Notes under the pieces: generated by a model
What the model saw: only the letters and a program-made list of their open reading frames with translations
The model's database searches: none
Told to the model about the DNA's origin: nothing
Source: Nomascus leucogenys
Lineage: Eukaryota > Chordata > Mammalia > Primates > Hylobatidae
Direction: 5' to 3'
NCBI RefSeq assembly: GCF_006542625.1
Contig: NC_044398.1
Span: 17,253,339-17,317,338, forward strand
DNA length: 64,000 nt
Made by a program: the position numbers and the translations under genes
In this document: positions 1-12,334 of the stretch, piece after piece
How positions within the stretch are numbered: position 1 is the stretch's first letter
Layout: each line of letters opens with the position of its first letter

Positions 1-349
1 CAATGATCTTTTATGCATTTCTGCAGTCAATTCATTCTCCTACACAGCTGTTTAACGTCTCTTTCCTCAAACCCCCAACATTTTCTCTACCATCCTCACT
101 ATAATAGATGGAACATATTCACAGATACACACCACCATATCTAGCAGCCTAGCATTCATACACCCACTAGTACAAACTATCCAAGCTCTTATCTAAGAAA
201 ACCTCTCCACATGTATCCTGACTTTTAACTCTCCTCACTGTCTGAAATGCATTACTCTCTTCCTCCTCTCTCTCATTGTATCAATACTATTTTTCTCAAT
301 TATGGATCATTTAATTTACACCAAACATGATGTTATATCTCCCAGAAGA
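1..349. other. AT-rich segment, nothing recognised
   Basis: I see no coding frame, RNA gene or confident repeat here. The base composition matches old intergenic DNA, and old L1M ORF2 sequence begins immediately downstream, so a very diverged L1 is possible. Confidence 0.4.
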
Positions 350-629
350 TAAAATATATCTGGAAAACCCAAGAGAATCAACTGAAAAAATACTATAAAC
401 AATATGAGAATTTACTACAATATCATGATGCATATTAATTCAGAGAAAGCACAAGGCTTCATATATTCAATAAAATATACCATTTACAATAGCAGAAAAG
501 GCATTAGAGTAAACTTAATAGAAAGTATGTAAGATCTATAGGAAGAAAACCTAACAACACAACTGAAAACACAAAAGAAGACTTCAGAAAATGAAATTAC
601 ATCAGCTAGAAAAACACAACATCATAAAT

Positions 630-826
630 CTGTTGTGGGGTGGGGGGAGGGGGGAGGGACAGCATTAGGAGATATACCTAATGCTAAATGACGAGTTAAT
701 GGGTGCAGGAAATCAACATGGCACATGGATACATATGTAACAAACCTGCACATTGTGCACATGTACCCTAAAACCTAAAGTATAATAATAAAAATAAATA
801 AATAAATAATAAATAAATAAATAAAA
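630..826 (+). mobile_element. L1-B: L1PA 3' end, 5'-truncated
   Basis: The L1PA 3' UTR begins at 'ctgttgtggggtgg' and includes the G-rich tract, 'aggagatatacctaatgcta' and 'aacaaacctgcacattgtgc'. It ends in an (AAAT)n-type A-rich tail at about 780-826. Only about 200 bp survive, as expected for an incompletely reverse-transcribed copy. The 'gacgagttaatgggtgcag' variant marks a subfamily older than L1PA2. No clear target-site duplication was found. Confidence 0.9.
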
Positions 827-1594
827 TAACCTTTAATAACTACTGAAAAAAAAATATGTCAATTCTTCTTAAGATAATTTATAAATATAAAACCATCACA
901 ATAAAAATAGAACAGTTGGTTTGGGGGACTTTTGATGTTATTCTTTTATTTTTGAACAAAGTAGCTGACCCAAAGTTCTTATAAATAGTAAGCATGCAAG
1001 AATAGCAAGGAAAGCTATTACAAAGAACAATAAAGGGGTGAGGGTATGAGCACCACCATACATTAAATGAGAAAAAAAGAAGAGCCAAAACAATGCTAAA
1101 AAATTAATTTTAAAAGTCCAAGAACTTGAACTGTCTGACTTCATAATTCAACATAAAGCCTCAATAATCACCACAACACATTTTTGGGTTGAATATAGAC
1201 ATATAAATTAATGGAGCAAAATACAGAGTCCAGAAATAAACCTGGATATATATGAACAATTAATTTTCAACAAAAGAGTAAAGCAATTTGATGAGAAAAG
1301 TATAATATTTTCAATAAGTCGTGCTGGAAGAATGACTAACCATATGCAAAAAAAAATCTCCACACTTACCTCATGATAGACAAAAATTTATTCAAAATGG
1401 GTCACAGACCTGTTAAATTTTAGAGTTAATACTTTAACTCCTAGAAGAAAACATAGAAGAAAATCTTAGTGATGTTGGGTCTGGCAAAGATATTTTAAGC
1501 AGGGCACAAAACTATAAAAGAAAACCGAACTGGACTTCATCAACACTAAAACATTTTGCTTCTCAAAAGACACTATTACAAAAATGAAAGGGGA

Positions 1595-2578
1595 TCTTGG
1601 ACCAGATGGCCAACTAGACACAGCCAGGAAACATCTGTCTCACCAAGGAAAAAACAAAATATGGGGTAAACCATCACACTTTGCACAGATCTTTTGAGAG
1701 AAAACACTGAAAGTTGACAAAGAAGAACCACAGACACGCGGTTTGAAGAAGGAGGAAGCTAGGAAGCCTACATAGAGTCCTGAGGGCCAGAACCAGCTCC
1801 TAGTCCTGCATAAGGCCCTAAAGAAGGGGTGAGTTAAGGAATTCTGGGGACCTCTGGAGTCCTAGCTACAAGGATTCTGGAATCCTAGCTATAAGAAATC
1901 CCATGACCTCCAAAGATGTTTGAATTGGCAGGGGAAATTGCCCTGCCCAGGTATCTTCTACACTTGACCTACTGCATCAACAGACCACCCATAGACATAC
2001 CCCAAAACCCATTCTGACTCTGCCAGGCACAGAGGACCAGTGGGTCATCAGAGAGTTGCAAGTCTCTTGGTGGTCTAACCTTCAGCTCAGGCTTCCCCCA
2101 AAAGAGAAGGAGGTGCAGCCCACCAGGGACCCCCTTGGGGCTAAGGAAATGCAGGCACTGCAACAGTGATTAGAGAGGGCTCCCCCAAGGCCCCAGAATG
2201 GATTTGATAAGGGGGTCATCACTTGCACCCACCCCCTCATCTTCTCCTCCCCAGAACACTGCTGTGAACAGAATGAAATATAAGAGACATGCATGGCTGA
2301 GTAAGATCCTATCTGCTAGCCCTTACTCTTAAGCACCATCTAATAGAATGCAGCCTAGATGACACCAAGAAAACATAAATAAATTCCATAAATATGCATC
2401 ACCTGTGAAACACAGTGCAGCGAGACTAATCACAACGAAGGAACCCATACAGAGCCTTGGTTCTCTGAAAGCACCTAGCAAAAAGACCAATTGACTATAT
2501 ACAGTCAAACCCTCAAGTGAAAAAAGTACAAAAACAAAAAGGCCCATTCAAATGACATCAACTTTAAAAAAAAAAAAA

Positions 2579-2623
<45 letters not shown>

Positions 2624-2655
2624 CAGACAGACAGACAGACAGACTAGCCCTCTCA
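1595..2655 (+). promoter_or_regulatory. L1-C 5' UTR (old L1 promoter region)
   Basis: About 1 kb of relatively GC-richer sequence precedes ORF1 and contains no frame of its own. Known L1 biology places an internal RNA polymerase II promoter here. The age and divergence of this copy make activity unlikely. It ends in a (GAAA)n(GACA)n tract directly before the ORF1 start. Confidence 0.6.
2563..2645 (+). repeat. (GAAA)n(GACA)n compound microsatellite
   Basis: An A-run is followed by about ten GAAA units and then about five GACA units. It lies at the junction of the L1-C 5' UTR and ORF1, where L1 consensus carries only an A-rich stretch, so it expanded after insertion. Confidence 0.95.
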
Positions 2656-3610
2656 GGTGAGAAGAAATCAGTGCAATGACTCTGGTAATTCAAAAAGTCA
2701 GAGTGTTTCCTTACCTTCAGAAGATCACACTACCTCCCCAGCAATACACCCTAACTAGATTGAAATGTGGAAATGACAGACATAGAATTCAGAATCTGGA
2801 TGGGTAGGAAGCTCAATGAGATTCAAGAGAAAGTTGAAACCCAATCCAATGAAGCAAGTAAAACGATCTAAGAGTTGAAAGATGACATAGTCATTTTAAG
2901 AAAGAACCAAACTGAATTTATAGAATTGAAAATTTTACTGCAGAAATTTCAAAATACAGTTGGAAGCTTTAATAACAGACTAGACCAAACAGGAAAGAAT
3001 TTCAGAGCTTAGTCAGACAAAAATAAAGAAAAAAATTTTTTGATGAACAAAGTCTCAAAGAAATATGGGATTATGTAGAGACCAAATCTACGATTCATTG
3101 GCTTTCTTGGAGAGGAAAGTAAGAAACTTTGAAACATATTTGAGTACCTAGTACAGGAAGATTTCCCAAGTCTCGCTAGAGAGGTCAACATGCAACCCCA
3201 AGAAACTCAGAGAACACCTGCGAAATGCTAAACAAGAAGATCATTCTGAAGACATTTTGTAATCAGACTTTCCTAAGTCAACGAAAAAGGAAGAGTCAAA
3301 AAGGTAGCTAGAAAAAAGGGTCAGATTATTCAAAAGGCAACCCCAGCAGGCTAACAGCAGACTTCTCAGTAGGTTTCTACTTCTCAAGCAAGAAAAAACT
3401 GGGAGCCTATTTTCAGCATCCCTAAAGAAATGAAATTCCAACCAAGAATTTCAAATCCCACCAAACTAAGCTTCATAGTAGAGGAGAAATAAAATCTTTT
3501 CTGGACAAGCAAACACTAAGGGAATTTGTTACCACTAGCCCGGCTATAAATGAGATCTTTAAGGGAGCCCCAAACATGGAAAAGAAAGAACAACACCTGC
3601 TACCATAAAA
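2656..3610 (+). pseudogene. L1-C ORF1 pseudogene (RNA-binding ORF1p)
   Basis: The sequence aligns with L1 ORF1, the trimeric RNA-binding chaperone of the LINE-1 ribonucleoprotein. The start codon position reads GTG rather than ATG. The coiled-coil region ('atgacagacatagaattcag') is present, as are the RRM/C-terminal region ('gagagaaagg'-like text near 3320) and the 'gggaatttgttaccac' block near 3520. Several stops and frameshifts break it; 'gagcttagtcagac' near 3006 introduces a stop. No protein is possible. Confidence 0.75.
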
Positions 3611-3690
3611 ACATATGTAAGTACAGAGCACACAGACCCTATAAACAAACAATGCAATTGAGAATACAAAGCTACAAGCTAATAATATCA

Positions 3691-6600
3691 TGATAGGATC
3701 AAAACCTCACATATCAATATTAATCTGGAATGTAAGTGATATAGATGCCCCATCTAAAAGACCTAGAGAGCAAGCAGGAAAAAAAAACAAAAAACAAAAC
3801 AAGAACCAAATGTCTTCTCTCTTCAAGAGACCAATCACACATAACAACCATAGGGGCAAAGTAAAGGGATGGAGAAGCATCTATGTATTAGTCAGTTCTC
3901 ACATTGCTATAAAGAATACCTGAGACTGGGTAATTTATAAATAAAAGAGGCTTAATTGATTTACAGTTCTGCAGACTGTACGGGAAGCATAGCAGCTTCT
4001 GCTTCTAGGGAGGTCTCAGGGAGCTTCCAATCATGGCAGAAGGCAAAGGGGGAGCAGGCATCTTATATGGCAGGAGCAAGAGCAGAGAGGGGGAGGTGCT
4101 ACACACTCTTAAACAATTGATCTCATGATAACTCACTCACTATTGCAAAGACAGTACCAAGGGAATGGTACTAAACCATTCATGAGAAATCCACCCCCAT
4201 GATCCAGTCTCCACTCACCAGGCCCCACCTCCAACAATGGGGATTACAATTCGACATGAGATTTGGATAGGAACACATATCCAAACTGTATCAGTCTATC
4301 ACACAAATGGAAAAGAAAAAAGAGCAGTGATTGATATTCTTTTATAAGATAAAACAGACTTTAAACCATATACAGTAAAAAAAAAGAACAAAGAAGGATA
4401 TTACATAATGATGAAGTGTTCAATCCAACAAGAAGACAACTATCTAAAATATCTATGCACCCAACATCAGAGCACCCAGATTCAGAACACAACTGCCTAT
4501 AGGCCTACAAAAAGACTTAGATAGTCACATAATAGAGGAGGACTTCAACACACCACTGACAGCATTAGACAGATCACTGAGGCAGAACTCTAACAAAGAA
4601 ATTATGGACTTAAATTTGACACTTGACCAACTGGATCTAATAAACATCTACAGAATACTCCACTCATCAACCACAGATTATACATTCTTCTCATCTGCAC
4701 ACAGAACATACCGCAAGATTGACCACATGCTCAGCCATAAAGCAAGTCTCAAATAACTTTAAAGAATGAAACATACCAACCATACTCTTGGACCACAATG
4801 CAATAAAAACAAATCAATACCAATTAAATATCCCAAAACCACACAATTACATTAAAATTAGACAACTTGTTCCTGGATGACTTTTGGGTAAACAACAAAA
4901 TCAAGGCAAAAAATAGAAAATTATTTGAAATTAATGAAAACAGAGATACAACATACCAAAATCTCTGGGATGCAGCAAAAGCAGTGTTAAGAAGAAAGTT
5001 TAGAGTGCAATATGTCTACATCAAAAAGTTAGAAAGATCTCAAATTAACAATCTAACTCAGAACAAACTAACTCAAAGCTAACAGAAAATATAAATATCT
5101 AAAATCAGAGCAAAACTGAATGGAATTGAAAAGGGAAAATCCACAAAAAGCATCAACAAAACCAAAAGGTGGTCTTTGAAACAATAAACAAGATCCATAC
5201 ACTGTTAGTTAGAAACATAGAAAAAAGAAGATCCAATAAACACAATAAAAAATGACAATGGTGACATTATCACCAATCTCACAGAAATACAAAAGATCCT
5301 CGGAAACTATTATGAACACTATCTATGCACACAAACTAGAAAATCCAGAGGAAATGAATACATTCCTGGAAACACACAACTTCCCAAGATTGAAACAGGA
5401 AGAAATTAAAACTCTAACCTGACCAATAACAAGTTCCAAAATTGAATCAATAATAAAAATTCTACCAACCAATAAAAGCCCTGAACCAGATGGATTTACA
5501 GCTGAATTCTACCAGGGATACAAAAAAGAGCTACTACCAATCCTACTGAAACTATTTGAAAAAACAGAGGAGGAGAAACTTCTCCCTAACTCATTGTTCA
5601 AAGCCAGCAACATCATCATAATACCAAAACCTGACAAAGACAGGATGAAAAAAGAAAACTACAGGCCAACATCCCTAATGAACATGGATGCAAAAATCCC
5701 CAACAAAATACTAGCAAACCGAATTCAGCAGCACATCAAAAAGTTATTTCACCATAATCAAGTAAGCTTCATTCCAATAATGCAACAGTGGTTCAATATA
5801 TGCAAATCAATAAATGTGATTTACCATATAAACAGAATTAAAAACAAAACCACATATCATCTTAATAGATGCAAAAAAAGATTTTGCCAAAATCCAAAAT
5901 CGCTTCATGTTAAAAAACCTAATGAGCATATCTCAAAATAATAATAGCCATCTATGACAAACCCACAGCCAACATCATACTGAATGAGCAAAAGCTGGAA
6001 GCATTCCCCCTTAAGAACTGGAACAAGAAAAAGATGCCTACTCTCACTACTCATTTTCAACACAGTACTGGAAGTTCTAGCTAGAACATTCAGGCAAGAA
6101 AAAGAAATAAAAGGCATTCAAATAGAAAAAAAATTAAACTTTCTCTCTTCAGAGATGATATGATTCTATACTTAGAAAACCCTGAAGTCTCTGCCAAAAG
6201 GTTTCTAGAACAGATAAAAAACTTCAGCCAAGATTCAGAATACAAAATCAATGTATTAAAATCAATAACATTTCTATACACCAATAACACTCAAGCTGAC
6301 ATCCAAATCAAGAACACAATCCTATTTATTAATACAATATCCACACACAAAAATAAAAGACCTAAGAATTCATCTAACCAAGGAGGTAAAAGATCTATCT
6401 CTACAAGGAGATCTACAAAACACTGTTTCAAAGAAACCAGAGATGACACAAAATAAAAATAAAAATAATTCCCTGCTCATTGATAGGAAGAATCAATATC
6501 ACTAAAATGGCCATATTGCCCAAAGCAATCTACACATTCAATGCTATTCCTATCAAACTACCATCGTTTTTCACAGAATTAGAAAAAAAATTCTGAAACT

Positions 6601-6740
6601 CATATAAAACCAAAAAAGGGCCCAAATAGCCAAAGCAATCCAAAGCAAAAAGAACAAAACCAGAGGCATCACACTACATGACTTCAAACTATACTACAAG
6701 GCTACAGTAACCAAAACAACATGGTACCAGTATAAAAGCA
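3691..6740 (+). pseudogene. L1-C ORF2 pseudogene, 5' part (endonuclease and RT)
   Basis: ORF2 opens at the ATG near 3690 with endonuclease N-terminal sequence. It is cut by the MST LTR at 3884-4293 and then continues through the endonuclease, the linker and the reverse transcriptase. A 115-codon open stretch at 5594-5941 carries RT sequence of the 'IIPKPDKD' and 'NKILANRIQQHIKKL' type. The catalytic motif at 6148-6159 reads F-R-D-D instead of F-A-D-D, followed by MILYLENP. Stops and frameshifts occur throughout. The remainder of the gene lies at 9973-11170, beyond the L1-D and Alu insertions. Confidence 0.8.
3884..4293 (-). mobile_element. MST-type MaLR solo LTR inserted in L1-C ORF2
   Basis: Read on the minus strand this is a THE1/MST-class LTR. 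On the plus strand it starts 'tgtattagtcagttctcaca', contains 'gagactgggtaatttataaa' and ends 'ccaaactgtatca'. At about 410 bp it is close to the usual MSTA/MSTB length. The flanks give a 5-bp duplication, atcta before and gtcta after, as expected for MaLR integration. It is solo: no internal region is present. Confidence 0.9.
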
Positions 6741-6807
6741 GACAAATTCAAAAGCTAGCAGAAGGCAAGAAATAGGTAAGATCAGAGCAGAACTGAAAGA
6801 GATAGAG

Positions 6808-6839
<32 letters not shown>

Positions 6840-9468
6840 CCCTTCAAAAAATCAATGAATCCAGGAGCTGGTTTTTTCAAAAAGATACAAAATAGATAGA
6901 CTGCTAGCAAGACTAATAAAGAAGAAAAGAGAGAAGATTCAAATAGATGCAAAAAATAATATAATAATAAAGGGGATATCACCACTGATCCCACAGAAAT
7001 AGAAACTACCATCAGAGAATACTATAAACACTTCTATACAAATAAACTAGAAAATCTAGAAAAAAATGGATAAATTCCTGCACACATACACTCTCCCAAG
7101 ACTAAACCAGGAAGAAGTTGAATCTCTGACTAGACCAATAACAGGTTCTGACATTGAGGCAATAATTAATAGCCTTCCAATAAAAAAAAGTCCAGGACCA
7201 GACAGATTCACAGCCAAACTCTACCAGAGGTACAAAGAAGAGTTGGTACCATTCCTTCTGAAACTATTTCCAACCAATAGAAAAAAGAGGGAATCCTCCC
7301 TAACTCATTTTATGAGGCCAGCATCATCCTGATAACAAAGCTTGGCAGAGACACAACAAAAAAAGAGAATTTTAGGCCAATAAAGTCCTCAATAAAATAC
7401 TGACAAACCCAATCCAGCAGCACATCAAAAAGCTTATCCATCATGATCAAGTCGGCTTCATCTCTGGGATGCAAGCCTAGTTCAACATATGCAAATCAAT
7501 AAAAATAATCCATCACATAAACAGAACCAACTACAAAAACCACATGATTATCTCAATAGATGCAGAAAAGGCCTTCAACAAAATTCAACAGCCCTTTATG
7601 CCAAAAACTCTCAATAAACTAGGTATTGATGGAATGTATCTCATAATAAGAACTATTTATGACAAACCCACAGCCAATATCATACTGAATGGCAAAAACT
7701 GGAAGCATTCCCTTTGAAAATTGGCACAAGACAAGGATGCCCTCTCTCACCACTCCTATTCAACATAGTGTTGGAAGTTCTGGCCAGGGCAATTAGGCAG
7801 GAGAAAAAAACAAAAGGTATTCAATTAGGATACTTCAGCAAAGTCTCAGGATACAAAATCAATGTGCAAAAATCACAAGCATTCCTATACACCAATAACA
7901 GACAAACGGAGAGCCAAATCATGAGTGAACTCCCATTTACAATTACTACAAAGAGAATAAAATCTAGGAATCCAACTTAAAAGTGACGTGAAGGACATCT
8001 TCAAGGAGAAGTACAAACCACTGCCCAACAAAATAAAAGAGGACACAAACAAATGGAAAAACATTCCATGCTCATGGATAGGAAGAATCAGTATCATGAA
8101 AATGGTCATACTGCCCAAGGTAATTTATAGATTCAATGCCATCCCCATCAAGCTACCACTGACTTTCTTCACAGAATTGGAAAAACCTACTTTAAAGTTC
8201 ATATGAAACCAAAAAACAGCCCACATAGCCAAGACAATCCTAAGCAAAAAGAACAAAGCTGGAGGCATCATGCTACCTCACATCAAACTATACTACAAGG
8301 CTACAGTAACCAAAACAGCATGGTACTGGTACCAAAACAGATACATAGACCAATGCAACAGAACCGAGGCCTCAGAAATAATACCACATATCTACAACCA
8401 CCTGATCTTTGACAAACCTGACAAAAACAAGAAATGGGGAAAGGATTCCTTATTTAATAAATGGTGCTGGAAAAACTGGTTAACCATATGTATAAAGCTG
8501 AAACAGGATCCCTTCCTTACACCTTATACAAAAATTAACTCAAGATGGAGCAAAGACTTAAATGTAAGACCTAACACCATAAAAACCCTAGAAGAAAACC
8601 TAGGCAATACTATTCAGGACATAGGCATGGGCAAAGCCTTCATGACTAAAACACCAAAAGCAATGACAACAAAAGCCAAAATAGACAAGTGGGATCTAAT
8701 TAAACTAAAGAGCTTCTGCACAGCAAAAGAAACTACCATCAGAGTGAACAGGCAATCCACAGAATGGGAGAAAAATTTTGCAATCTACCCATGTGACAAA
8801 GGGCTAATATCCAGAATCTAAAAAGAACTTAAACAAATTTACAAGAAAAAAAAAACCAACCCCATCAAAAAGTGGGCAAAGGATATGAACAGACTTTTCT
8901 CAAAAGAAGACATTTATGCAGCCAACAGACACATGACAAAATGCTCATCATTACTGGTCATCAGAGAAATGCAAATCAAAACTATGATGAGATACCATCT
9001 CACGCCAGTTAAAATGGCAATCATTAAAAAGTCAGGAAACAACAGATGCTGGAGAGGATGTGGAGAAATAGGAACGCTTTTACACTGTTGATGGGAGTGC
9101 AAATTAGTTCAACTATTGTGGAAGACAGTGTGGCGATTCCTCAAGGACCTAGAACTAGAAATACCATTTGACCCAGCAATACCATTACTGGGTATATACC
9201 CAAAGGATTATAAATCATGCTACTATAAAGACGCATGCACACGTATGTTTATTGTGGCACTATTCACAATAGCAAAGACTTGGACCCAACCCAAATGTCC
9301 ACCAATGATAGACTGGATGAAGAAAATGTGGCACATATACACCATGGAATACTGAGTTCATGTCCTTTGCAGGGACATGGATGAAGCTGGAAAACCATCA
9401 TTCTAAGTCAACTATCGCAAGGACAGAAAACCAAACACCTCATGTTCTCACTCATAGGTGGGTGCTGA
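6741..9468 (+). pseudogene. L1-D ORF2 pseudogene lacking the FADD motif
   Basis: This is ORF2 from the linker to the C-terminus. Open pieces include 7066-7332 (RT start, KSPGPD motif), 7714-7980 (RT motif RQGCPLSPLLFN), 8270-8821 (183 codons, C-terminal domain), 8885-9091 (Cys-rich region with CWRGCGEIGTLLHC) and 9116-9355. Between GIQLG and FSKVSGYKIN about 99 bp are missing in frame near 7829. This removes the segment that carries the catalytic F-A-D-D residues. A 21-bp deletion lies near 9355. The (CA)n tract at 6806-6836 also disrupts the frame. Confidence 0.85.
6806..6836 (+). repeat. (CA)n microsatellite inside ORF2
   Basis: About 14 CA units follow 'gagatagaga'. L1 consensus has only a short 'gacacaaaaa' here, so the tract grew within the inserted copy. 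Confidence 0.95.
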
Positions 9469-9735
9469 ACAACGAGAACACATGGACACAAGGCGGGGAA
9501 CATCACACACACCAGGGCCTGTCAGGGGGTGGGAGGATTGGGGAAGGACAGCATTAGGAGAAATACCTAATATAAATGACGAGTTGATGGGTGCAGCAAA
9601 CTAACATGGCACATGTACACCTATGTAATAAATCTGCATCTTGTGCACATGTACCCTAGAACTTAAAGTATAAAAAATAAAATAAAATAAATAAAAGAAA
9701 TTCACTGACATTCAGAAAAAAAAATAGACACATAG

Positions 9736-9972
9736 TCACCTGAGGTCAGGAGTTCGAGACCAGCCTGGCCAACATGGTAAAACCCCATCTCTACTAAAAA
9801 TACAAAAATTAGCCAGGAGTGGTGGCACATGCCTCCAATCCCAGCTACTTGGGAGGGTGAGGCAGGAGAATTGCTTGAACCCGGGAGGCAGAGGTTGCAG
9901 TGAGCGGGAATCCTGCCACTGCACTCCAGCCTGGGTGACAAGAGCAAAACTTCGTCCAAAAAAAAAAAAAAA
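9736..9972 (+). mobile_element. AluS-like element, 5'-truncated
   Basis: The sequence begins at 'tcacctgaggtcaggagttc', keeps the right monomer and ends in poly(A). Target-site duplication AGACACATAG flanks it at 9726-9735 and 9972-9981. It landed at the 3' edge of L1-D, where L1-C sequence resumes. Confidence 0.95.
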
Positions 9973-11375
9973 GACACATAGATTAATGGGACAGAATAGA
10001 GAACAGAAATAAGGCCACACACCTACAACCGTCTGATCTTTGACAAAGTTGATGAAAACATACAATGGGGAAAGAACTCCCTACTCCCTATTCAATAAAT
10101 GATGCTGAGATAACTGGCTATCCATATGCAGAAGAATAAAACTGGACCCCTACCTCTAACTATATACAAACATTAACTCAAGATGGATTAAACTATCCTC
10201 TAAAACTGTGAGAAATAAATTTGTTGTTTAGGTTAAAAATCTTCAAAAAAGTTAAAAAAAAAGAGGTGGATTGCAGACTTAAATGCAAAACCTAAAACTA
10301 AAAAAACTCTAGAAGAAAAGCTAGGAAATGCCATTTTAGACATCAGCCTTGGAAAAGAATTTATGGCTAAGTCCGGCAGTTGCAACAAAAATGAAAAAGT
10401 GGGACCTAATTAAACTAAAGTGCTTCTGCAAAGCAAAGGAAACTATCAACAGAATAAAAAGACAACCTACAGAGTGGGTGATAATATTCACAAACTAGGT
10501 ATCCAACAACGGTCTAATATCCAGACTCTATAAGGAATTTAGAAAATTCAACAAGCAAAAAACAACCCCATTAAAAAGTGGACAAAGAACACAAACAGAC
10601 ACTTCTCAAAAGAAGACATACAAGTGGCCACCAAACATATGAAAAAAATATTCAACATCATTAATCAAAACCATGAGATACCATCTCACACAAGTCAGAA
10701 TGTCTATTAATAAAAAGTCAAAAAAAAAAACATGTTGGTGAAGGCTACAGAGAAAAGTAAATGCCTATAAACTGTTTGTGGGAATGTAAATTAGTTTAGC
10801 CACTGTGAAACACAGTTTGGAGATTTATCAAAGTACTAAAAATAGAATTACCATTCGAACAGCAATCCCAATACTAGGGATATATCCAAAGGACAATTAA
10901 TCATTCTACCAAAAAGACACACACACCCAGATCTTCATCACAGCACTATTCACAATAGCAAAGACATGGAATCAACCTAGGTGCCTGTCAAAAGTGAACT
11001 GAATAAAGAAAATGTCAAATACAGCATGGAATACAGCATGCCAATAAGAAATAATGAAGTCTGGTTTTTTGCACCAATATGGCTGCAGCTGGAAGCCAAT
11101 ATCCTAAGTGAACTAATGCAGAAACAGAAAACCAAATACTGTATGTTCTCACTTATAAGTGGGAACTAAACATTGGATACATGGGCATAAAAATGGTGAC
11201 AATAAGAGTGCAGAAAAAGGGAGAAAGGAAAGTGTTGAAAAACTAATCATTGGGTACTATGCTCAGTATGTGGGTGATAGGTTTAATTGTATCCCAAATC
11301 TCCGCATCACACAACACACCCTTGTAAAAAAAACCTGCACAAATACCCCTTGAATCTAAAATAGAAGTTGGTGGG
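9973..11375 (+). pseudogene. L1-C ORF2 3' part and 3' UTR
   Basis: Collinear continuation of the L1-C ORF2: 'cgtctgatctttgacaaagt', then the Cys-rich C-terminal region and the ORF2 end near 11170. The L1PB-like 3' UTR follows ('gggtactatgctcagtatgt'). A 73-bp foreign segment lies at 10193-10265. Multiple stops. The open stretches at 10981-11169 and 11159-11353 are remnants, not genes. Confidence 0.78.
10193..10265 (+). mobile_element. Small retroposed segment, MLT1-LTR-end-like
   Basis: Relative to L1 ORF2, 73 bp are inserted between 'agatggattaaa' and 'gtggattgcagac'. The insert contains 'aactgtgagaaataaattt', typical of MLT1 LTR 3' ends, and finishes in an A-run. It is flanked by a 10-bp imperfect duplication (atggattaaa / gtggattgca). 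This looks like an L1-mediated mini-insertion; the source is not established. Confidence 0.5.
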
Positions 11376-12334
11376 AAAAGGGCTTACAGAGCTCGAAAAG
11401 GAATGAAAAAGTACACCACAGACTGGGAGAAAATATTCGAAAAATAAATGTCCCACAAAGGAGTTACACCTAGAATATTTAAAGTTTTACAACTTGATAG
11501 AAGGACAAACATAAGATTGAAACTAACAGGCATCTCACCAAAGAAGATGTAGAGATGGCAAATAAGCACGTGAGATGCTTAACATCATTAGTTATTAAGG
11601 AAATAGAAGTTAAAACCAAATTGAGATATTGCTACATGCTCACTAGAATGGCTGAAATTTAAAAGGCTGACCATAAAAAGACTATTGGCAAGGATGTGGA
11701 CCACTGAAACTCTCATACACAGATAGTGGGAATGTAAAATGGCACAACTCCTTTGGAAAACAGTTTGATGATTTCTTAAAAACGTAAAAATACATCTACC
11801 ATGTGACTAAGCCACTGCACTCCTAGATATTTGTTCAAGACAAATCAAAATATCTGCCTACACAAACACTTAAATACATGAATGTTCATGACAGTTGTAC
11901 TCGTGATAGCCTAAAACTGGAAACAACCCAAGCATCTATCAGCAGGTAAATAAATAAACGAATAATGGTATCCATACAATGGAATACTATTTCACAATAT
12001 TTAAAACTATTGATAAACACAACAACATGGATGAATCTCAAAATAATTATGCTGAGTGAAAAAAAAGCTACACAAAAAGAGCACATGTTATATAATTCCA
12101 TGTCTATAAAATTCCAGAAATGTAAATTAATCTACAGTGACATAAAAGAGATCACTGGTTACCTGTGGAGGGGAGGAAGGGAGACACAGGAGGGAGAAAA
12201 GGGAAAGATTGCAAAGGGGCAAGAGAAAACTTTAGGGAGAGATTGATACATTTACTATCTTGACTATGGTGATGGTTTCGCCATCAACATGTTTCAAAAC
12301 TCATCAAATTGTACACTTAAAATGTATGCACTCT

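Larger units (their letters stand above)
6741..9725 (+). mobile_element. L1-D: 5'-truncated L1PA inserted in L1-C ORF2
   Basis: At 6741 the sequence jumps from the RT C-terminal part of L1-C back to the ORF2 linker ('aaattcaaaagctagcagaa'). It then runs collinearly to an L1PA 3' UTR and A-rich tail at about 9485-9705. The tail is followed by 19 nt of non-L1 sequence and a second A-run (9706-9724). The host L1-C resumes at 'agacacatag', so the insertion was clean. A probable target duplication is aaaagcagac before and aaaaatagac after. The 3' UTR variant suggests L1PA4-8. Internal deletions occur near 7829 and 9355. Confidence 0.88.
1595..11375 (+). mobile_element. L1-C: full-length L1PB-like element with nested insertions
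   Basis: The 5' UTR starts at 'ggggatcttggaccagatgg' (1595-2655). ORF1 remnants follow at about 2656-3610, ORF2 from 3691, and the 3' UTR ends near 11375 ('tgaatctaaaatagaag'). Three younger insertions interrupt it: an MST LTR at 3884-4293, L1-D at 6741-9725 and an Alu at 9736-9972. Without them the element is about 6.1 kb, a normal full length. It lies inside L1-A: the host sequence stops in 'cacta..aaaatgaaag' and resumes with 'gaatgaaaaag', a weak target-site duplication of about 9-11 bp. The 3' UTR resembles L1PB/L1PA17, but the exact subfamily is uncertain. Confidence 0.82.

Noticed and set aside
2563..2645. CRISPR-like or coding repeat
   Set aside because: A simple tetranucleotide microsatellite without spacers, in a vertebrate genome.
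11376..11410. 3' transduction behind L1-C ('ggcttacagagctcg')
   Set aside because: Too short and too diverged; it cannot be separated from tail decay or host L1-A sequence.
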